A stretch of DNA of 64,000 nt from Clostridia bacterium (GCA_902363595.1 CABJAP010000017.1:1-64000), one strand, 5' to 3'; shown: positions 45,555-55,061, counted from the stretch's first letter. Notes: generated by a model from the letters alone, not told the origin. Program-made: numbers and translations.

Positions 45555-47183
45555 GTGGAAACAAAAGTATTTACCTTGCATCAAATCGATTGGGTTATCA
45601 TCGCGATTTATATTTTAGTCGTTATTGGAATCGGGCTGTTCTTCGGCAGGAGAGTAAAAAACCAGGGGGAATTCTTTGTAGCAAGCAAAAAATTACCGTG
45701 GTGGATCTGCTCTCTGGCCTTTATGACTGTATTAATCAGTGCCCAGGACATTGTATCCTATTCACAGACCGGATATGACGCCGGCTTTGCCGCTTTCCAG
45801 ATGTATCTGGATGACTGCGGATGGGCCGTATTATTTCTGGCAATCGGCGTTCCCATTTATTTCTTGTCCGGAATTTATTCCGTACCGGAATATATGGAAA
45901 GGCGGTTTGATAAAAAGACAAGAGTCGTCAGCTCCATTGCAATGCTCATCTTTATGCTGGCGCTGATGTCCTTCAATGCCTATGCGGTGGGCGTTATGCT
46001 CAACACCATGTTCGGACTGGATGTTTTCATCGGAATGATGGCGATTTCCATTATAACAGCCATTTATACCACAGCAGGGGGCATCATGGCGGTTATGATT
46101 ACCGATACCCTGCAGGCAGTGCTCATCTTTGTGGGAGGCGGGTTTATCGTATTCAGCGGGGTCAAGATGGCCGGCGGCTTTACGGAGATGATGACCAACC
46201 TGCCCACAGGCCATCGAAGTCTGTTTACACCGCTGCTGGATCCCAATTATCCCCAGCTGGGTATGTTCTTCGGCGGCGCTTTCGCCATTACCGCTGCCTG
46301 GTACTTCGCCCATCAGGGTAATATCCAAAAGATCCTCGCTGCCAGAACCCTCAATCAGGCCAGACTGGTTACAGGCGTATTCATGGGGATCCTGATGCCC
46401 ATCGGCGTTCTTTTTACAGGTATGCCCGGAATTATTTTAAGATCCCTTGCCGAACAGGGACTGGTAGCGGCTCCGGCCGACACCAGCGCATCGTTTCTGG
46501 TACTGGTAGGGCTCATCGCCCAGCCCGGCGTATTGGGCGTTATCGTGGCCTTCCTGCTTTCGGCAATGATGTCAACGGGAAGCACCTATATTAACTCTGG
46601 CGTAACGATCTTTGTGAACGATATTTATATGCAGATTTGGGATAAAAAGTCGGATAAACATTATCTGCTGGTATCCAGAATTTCATCGGTGATCGTTGCG
46701 GTCGTGGTGCCCTTTGTCTTCGCGAAATACTTTATGCAGTTTGATTCCCTGATGACAGCGCTTTATAGCGTAACATCAGCGGTAATGCCGGGTATGGTAA
46801 TAGCGGCGATTTTAGGTATTGTAACCAAGAAGATCCATTCCAACACAGCTACACTGGTGATTTTAGCCAGTATCGTAGGCGTTATGCTGGCCATTTTTAT
46901 CCCGGATATATTCCTGAAACCTTTCTGCTTTGGTACATACGGCACCCCGGGATGCAGCTGGTACAATTCCCTGGCCGGAACCGTTTGGGCCCTGGCAGCG
47001 CTGGTAATCGGTCAGCTGATCTGGCACAAACAGGAGAAAGCAGACGAAGAATACTATGGCATGGTTTACTTCGCCCAGCCGTCCTCCAAGCTGGAAGAAA
47101 TCTATTGGGCTTCCATAGCTAAGGGCGGAAAAGGCTATATCGACCTTTCAACGGAAGAAATTAAAGAAATCGTTGAGAAATAG
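45555..47183 (+). CDS. Sodium:solute symporter family transporter
   Basis: A 542-residue membrane protein with about 13 helices. The SSS signature appears as AAWYFAHQGNIQKILAARTLNQARL near 240-265 (the GIAWG-type core), with FLLSAMMSTGSTYINSG further on carrying the sodium-site serines. It should import an organic acid, sugar acid or polyol with Na+. Start GTG at 45555 behind AAGGAGTGA. A second import route beside the ABC system, in a different operon. Confidence 0.9.
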   Translation: METKVFTLHQIDWVIIAIYILVVIGIGLFFGRRVKNQGEFFVASKKLPWWICSLAFMTVLISAQDIVSYSQTGYDAGFAAFQMYLDDCGWAVLFLAIGVPIYFLSGIYSVPEYMERRFDKKTRVVSSIAMLIFMLALMSFNAYAVGVMLNTMFGLDVFIGMMAISIITAIYTTAGGIMAVMITDTLQAVLIFVGGGFIVFSGVKMAGGFTEMMTNLPTGHRSLFTPLLDPNYPQLGMFFGGAFAITAAWYFAHQGNIQKILAARTLNQARLVTGVFMGILMPIGVLFTGMPGIILRSLAEQGLVAAPADTSASFLVLVGLIAQPGVLGVIVAFLLSAMMSTGSTYINSGVTIFVNDIYMQIWDKKSDKHYLLVSRISSVIVAVVVPFVFAKYFMQFDSLMTALYSVTSAVMPGMVIAAILGIVTKKIHSNTATLVILASIVGVMLAIFIPDIFLKPFCFGTYGTPGCSWYNSLAGTVWALAALVIGQLIWHKQEKADEEYYGMVYFAQPSSKLEEIYWASIAKGGKGYIDLSTEEIKEIVEK

Positions 47184-47199
47184 AGGAAAGGAGTAAACA

Positions 47200-47487
47200 A
47201 TGGCAATTAAGAAAATTTCTTTAAAAATAAAAAAACATGAAGAGCCGGATGCAATCGTCGGCGCATGGCTGACACAAAAGGATTTGAACGAGATCGAAGC
47301 ATCCGTCGGTGAATTTATATATGCCTCCATCGGCTGGAGCGGTTCCAAATCCTGCAGAGCAAAGATTTTGGGGACCCTCCCCGAATCAGAGGCCGGAACC
47401 ATCGGTCTGACAAAGGACCGCATTTACGAAGGAAATTTTAAAGAGGGAGAAACCTGCCGCGTGTGGAAACATACGATTTGGTTTTAA
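47200..47487 (+). CDS. Unrecognised 95-residue protein
   Basis: A small soluble protein: basic start (MAIKKISLKIKKHE), then alternating strands ending in GETCRVWKHTIWF. It contains DAIVGAWLTQKDL and CRAKILGTLPESEAGTIGL. No family is recognised; the strand pattern could be a small beta barrel. It has a good ribosome site (AAAGGAG) and lies 16 bp after the symporter, so it is likely real. Confidence 0.6.
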   Translation: MAIKKISLKIKKHEEPDAIVGAWLTQKDLNEIEASVGEFIYASIGWSGSKSCRAKILGTLPESEAGTIGLTKDRIYEGNFKEGETCRVWKHTIWF

Positions 47488-47545
47488 ACCCGGACAAGAC
47501 AGCAAGGCGTGCCGGAAGGCGCGTCTTGCATAAAAGAGGTGCGTT

Positions 47546-48070
47546 ATGAGACAGATTCTTGCGACAGAGCTGGTAAAAGATAAGGCCAACGCCGAAAAAG
47601 AGTTGTCGCAAATTATTAAAGGAATGATTGTAACCAGATTTCTAAAAAAAACCTATGATATTGAACAGCTGCTGCTGCTCTATGTGCCTTTTGCCGTAAT
47701 GGAGTTTCATGTAGCCAATGCGGGAAAAACAAAAAAGGCCAGGCGTATGCAGGACGTGTATATCAGTATGGAGCTTGGCACGGGCAGAATGAAATCCTTC
47801 ACTGATTTGGCCGATTTCGGACCCAGGGAGATCACGCTGGAAGATAAATATGTCGCTTATCGGGAGCCCAATCTTGAACATATTACGGAGACAGCGAGAA
47901 AAGAGCTGCTGTTTAAAATTCTGCCGAAAAACTTAAAAGCATGGCGGGAGTACGACATTGATATGCGGGACTGCCGGATCATCTACCGGCCCCTTTGGCT
48001 CATGCGGTATCGGGTGCTGGGAAAGAAAATGCGGGTTTATAAGACCTACGGAGACCATTTTAACTTATAG
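47546..48070 (+). CDS. Unrecognised 174-residue protein
   Basis: A soluble protein with no signal or membrane segment. A helical first half (TELVKDKANAEKELSQIIK) is followed by a mixed part that ends in IIYRPLWLMRYRVLGKKMRV, a pattern of Tyr-Pro-x-Trp strand-hairpins also seen in some zinc-ribbon-linked bacterial proteins. I cannot name it. It stands in the operon between the 95-residue and the 136-residue proteins. Confidence 0.6.
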   Translation: MRQILATELVKDKANAEKELSQIIKGMIVTRFLKKTYDIEQLLLLYVPFAVMEFHVANAGKTKKARRMQDVYISMELGTGRMKSFTDLADFGPREITLEDKYVAYREPNLEHITETARKELLFKILPKNLKAWREYDIDMRDCRIIYRPLWLMRYRVLGKKMRVYKTYGDHFNL

Positions 48071-48089
48071 GGAACAGAGAGGTAACGAT

Positions 48090-48500
48090 ATGAATAAACG
48101 GCAAACTATCATTTTGACCATCGTTCTGATTGTGTCGATTGTATTGATCGTGTGCATGAAAAAGGCCGGACTCTACCTGGGCCTGGCGGCAATCCTGCCG
48201 TACCTGTTTGTCTTTCTCAGCGTATGGCTGCTGCTTTCTGTCAACATGCTGCGTAAAGCGATGAACAATTTAGCCGCTTTTCCAACGGATAAAAGAGCGG
48301 AAATCTTTGCATCTATGCTGAGCAGGACCTTTGGTGCGGAAGTTTTTATAAAAAGGGAAGAGCTGACAGCCGCCTATGAAATGGCCATTCACCTTCCCCA
48401 GGTCAGCTATGAGACAAAAAAACAGTTATACGATGCCTTTGACCGCAAGCAGATCTTCGTGCCTTATCCGTCCTTCAGCGGCAAAAAAAGAAAAAATTAA
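48090..48500 (+). CDS. Unrecognised 136-residue membrane protein
   Basis: Two helices (about 6-23 and 28-52) are followed by a cytosolic domain of about 80 residues with basic end (SFSGKKRKN). The start is the ATG at 48090 behind AGAGAGG. No family recognised. Together with the two preceding genes it makes a block of three unknowns fixed between symporter and LarA-like gene; a membrane anchor for the 174-residue protein is possible. Confidence 0.6.
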   Translation: MNKRQTIILTIVLIVSIVLIVCMKKAGLYLGLAAILPYLFVFLSVWLLLSVNMLRKAMNNLAAFPTDKRAEIFASMLSRTFGAEVFIKREELTAAYEMAIHLPQVSYETKKQLYDAFDRKQIFVPYPSFSGKKRKN

Positions 48501-48516
48501 GAGGCGAGGTGAAAGC

Positions 48517-49749
48517 ATGTCCATATTACCAAAAAGTGCATATGAGATCAAGCTGCCGAAGATGTGCCCGGTTACCCAGCTGTTTCCAAATGAAAAGCTG
48601 GCGGACATCCGGGGATCGGTAGACAGGGAGTTTGAAAAAGAACATGTTCGAGCTGCGATCCGTCCTGGGCAGAGCATTGCCGTCCTGGTGGGAAGCCGGG
48701 GAATTTCCAATCTGGCGGAGATTGTCAGGGCGGTCATCGATAATTTGGTCCTGTTGGGGGCCGAACCCTTTATCATACCGGCCATGGGCAGCCATGGGGG
48801 AGGGATTGCGGAAGAGCAGAAAAAAATTTTGCAGGGATACGGAATCGATGAAAAGGCGATGAAGGTTCCGGTTATCGCTTCTATGGAGACGAAAATTATC
48901 GGCAGGACTCCGGGCGGAGTCCCCGTACATATAGACCGTTGCGCCTATGAGGCTGACGGCATTGTGCCCGTGGGAAGGGTAAAGGTTCATACGGACTTTG
49001 ACGGACCCATTGAAAGCGGGCTTTGTAAAATGCTGGCCATCGGCGGCGGCAAACATAATGGATGTTCCAGACTGCACCAGGAAGGATTTGATCAGTTCCC
49101 TGATCTGATTCCCCAGGTCGCATCGGTAATCCTCGAAAAGCTGAACGTTCCCTTTGGCGCGGCTATCATTGAAAATGGCCATGAAGAAACCTACATGGTC
49201 GAAGTGATACCGGGAGACTACATTCTGGAGCGTGAACCCCAGCTTCTGTCCATCAGCAAAAACCTGATGCCGCGGCTGCAGTTTGACGAAATCGATGTCC
49301 TTGTGGTTGAACAGATCGGAAAGGATATTACCGGCGCCGGGATGGACCCCAATATTACCGGCCGCAGGTCAGTAGGCAAAATCGAGGACTTTGACGGCCC
49401 ACAGATCAAACGGATTCTGGTTCTGGGATTGTCGGAGGGGACCCATAACAACGCCACCGGCTGGGGAGTCGCGGACTTTATAACCGAAGAGGCCCGCCGC
49501 ATGGTGGAGCTTTCTTCAACCTATACCAATTGTATCGCATCCGGAAATCCGGAAGCGGGCAGAATGCCAATCACCGTAAAGGATGAAGAGGAAGGGCTGC
49601 GGGCGGCGATTCAGACCTGCAGCGGCATCGACGTCAACCATGCCAGGGTGGTAAAGATTCAGGATACCCTCCACCTGGTGAACATTCAGGTGTCGGAAAA
49701 TATGCTGCCCCTGTGCAGGGATAAAAGCAAATTTAGAATAGGATGGTGA
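48517..49749 (+). CDS. LarA-family nickel-pincer racemase/epimerase
   Basis: A 410-residue protein of the LarA (DUF2088) superfamily. The residues that hold the nickel-pincer cofactor in lactate racemase have counterparts: H in GRVKVHTDF, K in SGLCKMLAIGGGKH and the H of GKHNG; MGSHGGG near 90 fits the other catalytic histidine. Family members racemise lactate, malate or other hydroxyacids, or epimerise aldonates at C2. The cofactor genes larB, larC and larE are not in this window. It lies just before the sugar-acid genes, so a hydroxyacid/aldonate epimerase is the favoured role. Start ATG at 48517. Confidence 0.85.
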   Translation: MSILPKSAYEIKLPKMCPVTQLFPNEKLADIRGSVDREFEKEHVRAAIRPGQSIAVLVGSRGISNLAEIVRAVIDNLVLLGAEPFIIPAMGSHGGGIAEEQKKILQGYGIDEKAMKVPVIASMETKIIGRTPGGVPVHIDRCAYEADGIVPVGRVKVHTDFDGPIESGLCKMLAIGGGKHNGCSRLHQEGFDQFPDLIPQVASVILEKLNVPFGAAIIENGHEETYMVEVIPGDYILEREPQLLSISKNLMPRLQFDEIDVLVVEQIGKDITGAGMDPNITGRRSVGKIEDFDGPQIKRILVLGLSEGTHNNATGWGVADFITEEARRMVELSSTYTNCIASGNPEAGRMPITVKDEEEGLRAAIQTCSGIDVNHARVVKIQDTLHLVNIQVSENMLPLCRDKSKFRIGW

Positions 49750-49752
49750 AGC

Positions 49753-50742
49753 ATGAAAGGAATCGTACTTACAAAGACAGGAAATCTGTCGTATCTCCAA
49801 TACACGGAGGAGCGGGAGATCCCTCAGCCGGGGGACCATGAAATCAGAGTGGAAGTGATGGCAGCCGGCCTCAACCCGGTGGACTACAAGCTGGCGGAAG
49901 GATGGGGAGGCGTTCAGTGGAAAAAACCTCCCGTTCTGGGCCTCGACGTGGCTGGCATCGTGGATGCGGTGGGAAGTCAGGTGACGGACTTTTCTCAGGG
50001 AGAACGGGTCTTTTATCACGGAAGCCTGGCCGAATGCAACGGAGGCTTTGCCCAGTACGCCTGTACCACGGCCCACACTGTGAGCAGACTGCCAAAGGAG
50101 GTTGATTTCGTTTCGGCAGCCGCATTGCCTTGCTCTGGATTTACAGCTTACCAGGCGGTCGTGGAAAAGCTCAAGCTGGACCAAAGCAAAACAATTCTGA
50201 TCCATGGGGGAGCCGGAGGCGTAGGCGGATATGGAATTCAGCTGGCAAAACTTCTGGGTGCCAGAGTCTTCACAACTTGTTCCCCGCAAAACGACCAATA
50301 TGTCCGAAATCTGGGCGCTGATGAAATTATTCACTATCGAACCGAAGATATCCAAAAGAGAATCGAAGAGCTTACGGATGGCCGGGGCGTGGATTACGTT
50401 GTAAATACGGTGGACAGCCAAACGGCTACAAAAGACATCGATCTGCTGGCATTCAGCGGCGAATTGGTTGCCGTGGTAGAACATCCCGATTTTACCAGAC
50501 TGCGCTTCTATGAAAAGGGGCTCTCCATTCATGAAGTAGCTTTGGGCGGAGCCCATCTCAACGGCGATTTTCGGGCCCAGAAAAAGCTGGCGGAAATCGG
50601 CGATCGTTACGCCCGGCTGCTGCAGGAATCCAAAATCAAATTGCCCGCCATTCGAACAATCCAAATGCAGGAGGTTCCGGATGGACTGAGGAAACTGAAG
50701 GACCGTCATGTGGCCGGCAAGATTGTCGCGGTTATGAGGTGA
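49753..50742 (+). CDS. Quinone-oxidoreductase-type MDR protein (zinc-free)
   Basis: A 329-residue MDR enzyme without zinc ligands. The NADPH motif GGAGGVGGYGIQLAK is near 155-170 and AAGLNPVDYKLAEG near 38 belongs to the quinone oxidoreductase/enoyl reductase type. It should reduce or oxidise a carbonyl compound with NADP(H). 3 bp after larA-like gene; overlapped by the next frame at its stop. Confidence 0.88.
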   Translation: MKGIVLTKTGNLSYLQYTEEREIPQPGDHEIRVEVMAAGLNPVDYKLAEGWGGVQWKKPPVLGLDVAGIVDAVGSQVTDFSQGERVFYHGSLAECNGGFAQYACTTAHTVSRLPKEVDFVSAAALPCSGFTAYQAVVEKLKLDQSKTILIHGGAGGVGGYGIQLAKLLGARVFTTCSPQNDQYVRNLGADEIIHYRTEDIQKRIEELTDGRGVDYVVNTVDSQTATKDIDLLAFSGELVAVVEHPDFTRLRFYEKGLSIHEVALGGAHLNGDFRAQKKLAEIGDRYARLLQESKIKLPAIRTIQMQEVPDGLRKLKDRHVAGKIVAVMR

Positions 50743-50747
50743 AGAAA

Positions 50748-51407
50748 ATGAACCATCAAATTTTGCAGGAGATGAAAAAGAAAAAGATCATCGCCATTGT
50801 CAGAGGCATTGGCAGCCGGCAAATCGTCCGTTTGGCAGAGGCGCTCCATCGGGGCGGAATTACCTGCATGGAGGTGACGTTCGACCAAAAGGCTGATGAT
50901 TTTCAGGACACCCTCGCCTCCATAGAAGAGATCTGCACCCGGCTTGAAGGGGAGATCTATGTTGGAGCAGGAACGGTCATGTCGGAGGAACAAGCGGAGA
51001 TGGCAGTAAAAGCCGGAGCGGAATACATTATTTCCCCCAATGTGGACAGGGCCGTCATTGAACGGACCAAAGCGCTGAATAAAATTTCAATTCCAGGGGC
51101 CATGACGCCCACGGAAGCGGCGGCAGCCGTTTCCTTTGGGGCCGATCTGGTTAAGATTTTTCCGGCGGGTCTTTTGGGACCGGAGTACATAAAGGCGCTC
51201 CAAGGACCCTTATGCCATATCCCGCTGATTGCAGTGGGTGGGATCAGCCCGGAAAATTGCAGCGCCTTTATCCGCGCCGGCGCGGCCGGTGTGGGATGCG
51301 GCGGAAAACTGGTCAGCCCCGCCCTTGTGGAGGAAAAACAGTTTGATGTCATTACCAGTATTGCCGGGAAATATACTGCGGCACTTGCAGATTGCCAGAC
51401 AGGATAA
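50748..51407 (+). CDS. 2-keto-3-deoxy-6-phosphogluconate-type aldolase
   Basis: A 219-residue class I aldolase (KDPG/KHG family). The Schiff-base lysine is in GADLVKIFPA, the proton-transfer glutamate in MEVTFDQ, and phosphate contacts are in VGGISPENC. It cleaves a 2-keto-3-deoxy-6-phospho acid into pyruvate and glyceraldehyde-3-phosphate. I start at the ATG at 50748; an in-frame GTG at 50739 overlaps the previous stop. The kinase gene follows 4 bp later. Confidence 0.93.
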   Translation: MNHQILQEMKKKKIIAIVRGIGSRQIVRLAEALHRGGITCMEVTFDQKADDFQDTLASIEEICTRLEGEIYVGAGTVMSEEQAEMAVKAGAEYIISPNVDRAVIERTKALNKISIPGAMTPTEAAAAVSFGADLVKIFPAGLLGPEYIKALQGPLCHIPLIAVGGISPENCSAFIRAGAAGVGCGGKLVSPALVEEKQFDVITSIAGKYTAALADCQTG

Positions 51408-51411
51408 GCTT

Positions 51412-52404
51412 ATGGAGAGCAAAAAGAAATCTTTTATCGTATATTTTGACTCGGGAACATCCAACACCAGAATTTATCTCTTGGATTTTCGTTTTCAGGT
51501 CCTTTACTGGAAAAAACAACCCATTGGCTCCAAGGATTCCGCCATATCCGGCAGCAGTTCGGTTTTGCGAAAGGGCATGAAAGCCCTTTACGATGAACTG
51601 CTGGAAACCTGCAGGCTTGCGGATAAGGATGTGGGTCAAATCTATGCTTCGGGAATGGTCACATCACCCTACGGTCTGAAAGAAGTTCCCCATTGTCAGG
51701 TACCCATTGACGTGGAGCATTTTTCACAGAAGCTTTACCCTTATAGAGAAGAGCAGTATTTTGAGCGGGAAATTATTCTGATACCCGGACTCAGGACCGA
51801 CAGCTTTGACTTTACTTTTGTAAATAACATGCGGGGTGAGGAAATTCAAGTCATCGGCGTGCTGGAGGATATAAAAGGGTTTACAGGCGGTTCGGCGGTC
51901 ATTCTGCCCGGTTCCCATACCCATGTGGCCTATGTGAAGCAGAACATGATCAAAGGGATTCTTTCCAATTTTACAGGGGAACTGTTCCACGCCCTCAGAA
52001 AAGAAACCATTTTGTCGCCGATCCTTGCCGCAGAAACCCATTTGGACGAGGAAATGGTCAGGAAGGGGTATGAATGTCTGCGGGACTTTGGATTCAACCG
52101 GGCCATTTATATCGCCCATGCTATGCGCATGTTCAGCCAGGGAACTCCGGAAGAGCGGTTTTCTTTTGCCGAAGGCGTTATAAACGGCGGAATACGTCAG
52201 TCCATTGAATACTACTGCTTTAACGTCTGGCCCGATTGTAAAAACGTGGTGCTCATTGGAAACCCCTTTATGCATCAGCTTTACGACTGCCTTTTTGAGG
52301 ACAGCAGCCTGATTTCCAACATACATTGGTTTTGCGACCAGGACCAAAGGCCCTTTTCCGTAAAAGGTCTTGAGGCAATCATTCGATTAAGGAGAGCAAC
52401 ATGA
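51412..52404 (+). CDS. dgoK: 2-keto-3-deoxy-galactonokinase family sugar-acid kinase
   Basis: A 330-residue kinase of the DgoK family. The N-terminal phosphate loop YFDSGTSNTRIYLLD and the ILPGSHTHVAYV block near 175 are characteristic, and length fits. It phosphorylates a 2-keto-3-deoxy sugar acid for the aldolase encoded just upstream. The ATG at 51412 is chosen; the open frame upstream lies inside the aldolase gene. The stop overlaps the next start (ATGA). Confidence 0.88.
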   Translation: MESKKKSFIVYFDSGTSNTRIYLLDFRFQVLYWKKQPIGSKDSAISGSSSVLRKGMKALYDELLETCRLADKDVGQIYASGMVTSPYGLKEVPHCQVPIDVEHFSQKLYPYREEQYFEREIILIPGLRTDSFDFTFVNNMRGEEIQVIGVLEDIKGFTGGSAVILPGSHTHVAYVKQNMIKGILSNFTGELFHALRKETILSPILAAETHLDEEMVRKGYECLRDFGFNRAIYIAHAMRMFSQGTPEERFSFAEGVINGGIRQSIEYYCFNVWPDCKNVVLIGNPFMHQLYDCLFEDSSLISNIHWFCDQDQRPFSVKGLEAIIRLRRAT

Positions 52405-53354
52405 AAAAGAAACTTTTAATTACATCCAGATCCTTTGGACAGGTGAGCAATGAGCCCATGGAAATTCTGAAAAGAGCCGGTTATCAGGTGGATTTCTATA
52501 ATCAGGCTTTCAGCCAGAAGGAATTTGAGAAACGGGTCTGCGATTGTCAGGTTCTCATAATCGGCGGGCATTCCTTTCCGGCCTTGTCACTGAACGCATG
52601 TACAAAGCTGGAACTGATCTTAAAACATGGAACTGGTCTGGACAATATTCCCATGGAAGAGGCAAAGGCAGCAGGAATAAAGGTTTGCAATGTGCCGGGG
52701 ACCAATGCTGATGCGGTGGCGGATTTGACAATGGGCCTGATCCTTAATTTGTCTAGAAAAATTTCTTATGCGGACCGCCTGGTCCGCAGAGGGGAGTGGA
52801 AAACCGTGGTTGGATGTGACGTGTTCGCCAAAACGCTGGGCCTCTTGGGGTTTGGCGCCATTGCCAGAAAGGTGGCCCATCGGGCCAGGGGATTTTCCAT
52901 GAAGCTTCTGGCCTATGATCCATACCTGGAAGAACTTCCGGACGGCTATCAATCCTTCGTGACTCTGGCCGATCTGGAACAAGTGCTGGCGGAATGCGAC
53001 CTTATTTCCGCGCATCTGCCTTTAAATGAAGAAACGTACCATATCCTTTCAGCGGAGGCAATGGATAAGATGCGCCGGGGAGCGTTTATCATCAATACCT
53101 CCAGAGGGGGCGTTGTCGATGAAGAGGCTCTGGCAGATGCTCTTTCATCGGGAAAACTGGCGGGGGCGGCGCTGGATGTGCTGGAAGAAGAGCCGGTCGA
53201 TCGGGAAAACCCGCTGGCCGGAATGGATCATGTGCTGATAACGCCTCATATCGGCATGTATTCCCAGGAAGCCATCGGTGCGGTGAGCACCATCTGCGCA
53301 CAGAATGCGGCGGCTCATATGAAAGGAGAACCACTGCGGTTTCGCGTAATTTAA
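52401..53354 (+). CDS. D-2-hydroxyacid dehydrogenase, copy 1
   Basis: A 317-residue NAD-dependent enzyme. GLLGFGAIARKVA near 145 binds NAD; the catalytic R is in NTSRGGVVDE, E in LEEEPVD and H in ITPHIGMYS. It interconverts a 2-keto acid and a D-2-hydroxyacid (phosphoglycerate/glyoxylate type). Last gene of the 13-gene operon; a bidirectional terminator lies about 150 bp downstream. Confidence 0.9.
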   Translation: MKKKLLITSRSFGQVSNEPMEILKRAGYQVDFYNQAFSQKEFEKRVCDCQVLIIGGHSFPALSLNACTKLELILKHGTGLDNIPMEEAKAAGIKVCNVPGTNADAVADLTMGLILNLSRKISYADRLVRRGEWKTVVGCDVFAKTLGLLGFGAIARKVAHRARGFSMKLLAYDPYLEELPDGYQSFVTLADLEQVLAECDLISAHLPLNEETYHILSAEAMDKMRRGAFIINTSRGGVVDEEALADALSSGKLAGAALDVLEEEPVDRENPLAGMDHVLITPHIGMYSQEAIGAVSTICAQNAAAHMKGEPLRFRVI

Positions 53355-53505
53355 TTGTTGAAAATCGATCAGGGCAGCATTTACCTCGATTTCATGTATA
53401 TTGACCTTTTGCCCGGCGCGCAGAACGCTGCCCTCCGCGCCGCTGCTTTAAGCGTTCTATGGACTCGCAAGAGTTCTGGAATAAATTCTTTCCATGATTT
53501 ACACA

Positions 53506-53546
53506 AGAAAAAACACCTGTCGATCGGGTTCGGCAGGTGTTTTTTC
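53506..53546. terminator. Bidirectional terminator between convergent units
   Basis: AACACCTG (53512-53519) pairs with CAGGTGTT (53534-53541), with an A-run to the left and a T-run to the right. It closes both the large operon and the uxaA gene. The gap 53355-53505 holds another inverted repeat (AGAACGCT / AGCGTTCT near 53420-53458) but no gene. Confidence 0.85.
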
Positions 53547-53557
53547 CTGAGCGTTTC

Positions 53558-55061
53558 TTATAGGGTTACGCCATCCCGCAAGATGCCCATTTGATAATAG
53601 CCGTTCTTTTCATTGCAGGTACGATACTTTCCGTTGACGGTGGACATGATCGCATCGTACAGTTCCCGGTTGAGCGCATCTACAGCCTCAGAAGAAGCCG
53701 CTGTCAAAAGCCGGCCGGCATCGTAGTCGATCCAGTGGGGCTTTTTCTGAGCCAGGGCCGTATTGGAAGACAGCCTGAATGTGGGGCCGGCAAAACCGCA
53801 TGGCGTACCCCTCCCGGTGGTAAAAATGGTCAAAACCGCACCGCTGGCTATTTGGCCGGTTACGCAGACCAGATCATTGCCCGGACCGCTGACGAGAATA
53901 AACCCGTTTTTCGTAGCCCGATCTCCGTATTTGAGAACTTCTGTGATCGCGCAATGTCCGCCTTTTTGTGTACATCCCAGAGACTTTTCCTCCAGCGTGG
54001 TCAATCCCGCCGGCCTTGTTGCCCTGAGTGGGATTGTCGCTGGCTTTTTCTCCGTACTTGGCGAAGTAGTCTTCATAGTTGTGAATCAAGTCAACGATAT
54101 CATGGAATACATCCTCGTTTATGGCGCGATTCATCAGCAGATGCTCGGCTCCCATCATTTCAGGAACCTCGGTCATATTCATCGTGGCCCCTTTTTTTAC
54201 CATGGTGTCGCACAGCGTTCCAAGCAGGGTGTTGGCGGTGATTCCCGAATATCCGTCGGAGCCGCCGCAGTTCATAGCAATGTGCAATTTATCAAAGGAA
54301 AGAGGCTGGCGGCGGTCGCTGAGGACTTTTTCCATCAGCTGGTCGATGAGCGCCATCCCGGTTTCGAACTCATCCTCGCAATTTTGCAGAGAAAGGATTT
54401 TAATCCGGCTCTCGTCGTAAGCTCCCATATATTTTTTCAATTCCACAGGATCGGTGATTTCACAGCCCAGGCTGACAATGAGTACAGCGCCAAAATTGGC
54501 GTTTTGAATCACACCGGAAAGGATTTTACAGGTCAATTCCAGATCATAGCCGGTCTGACTGCAGCCGTAAGGATGTGTGAGGGGAAAGATGCCGTCAAAA
54601 TTATCGGCCATGGGATACTTTTCCTTTGCCATTTCGGACAAATGCTCCAAAGGCCCATTGGCGCAAAAGACGGTTGGAATTACAGCAAGATAATTGCGGA
54701 TTCCGGCACTGCCGTCACTTCTCAGATAGCCCATAAAGGTTTCATCAGAACTTCCGGGTATGATCGTGGTCTGTGGATCAAAGTCATAGGTATATTCCTT
54801 TGATTTGCCCAGACCGATCGCTTCATTATGCTCGTGGACCCACTCCCCCTTTTTAATGGGGCGGGAAGCATATCCGATGATGTTATCATATTTGCGGATG
54901 CCTTCACCCTCGTCAAAATCCTGCAGGGCAATCTTATGGGCGCTTGGGATATCGTCCAGCAGCACAATGGTTTCATTGTTGATTTCGACCGTATCTCCTT
55001 TCTTCAATTCCTGCGTAGCAAGTGCGACAGTATCGTTTGGGTATAATTTCATGCATTTCAT
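53558..55061 (-). pseudogene. uxaA: Altronate/galactarate dehydratase family gene with one-base frameshift
   Basis: Two frames together give one UxaA-family protein of about 500 residues. The N-terminal SAF-like domain (MKCMKLYPNDTVALATQEL) and the middle (THPYGCSQTGYD, NCGGSDGYSGITAN) read from 55061; the end (TTLEEKSLGCTQKGGHC, GRGTPCGFAGPTFRLSSNT) is in another frame. The full span is 1504 nt, that is 3n+1, and the break falls near 54000-54003 where one extra base turns GGIT into GGID. The enzyme would dehydrate altronate or a like aldonate to a 2-keto-3-deoxy acid. It is either a recent inactivation or a sequencing error. Confidence 0.85.

Noticed and set aside
53355..53594. Plus-strand open frame of 79 residues after the hydroxyacid dehydrogenase
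   Set aside because: It runs through the bidirectional terminator into the antisense of the uxaA-type gene and has no ribosome site.
53763..54803. Plus-strand open frame of 346 residues
   Set aside because: It is antisense to the UxaA-family coding frames; its product shows no family features.
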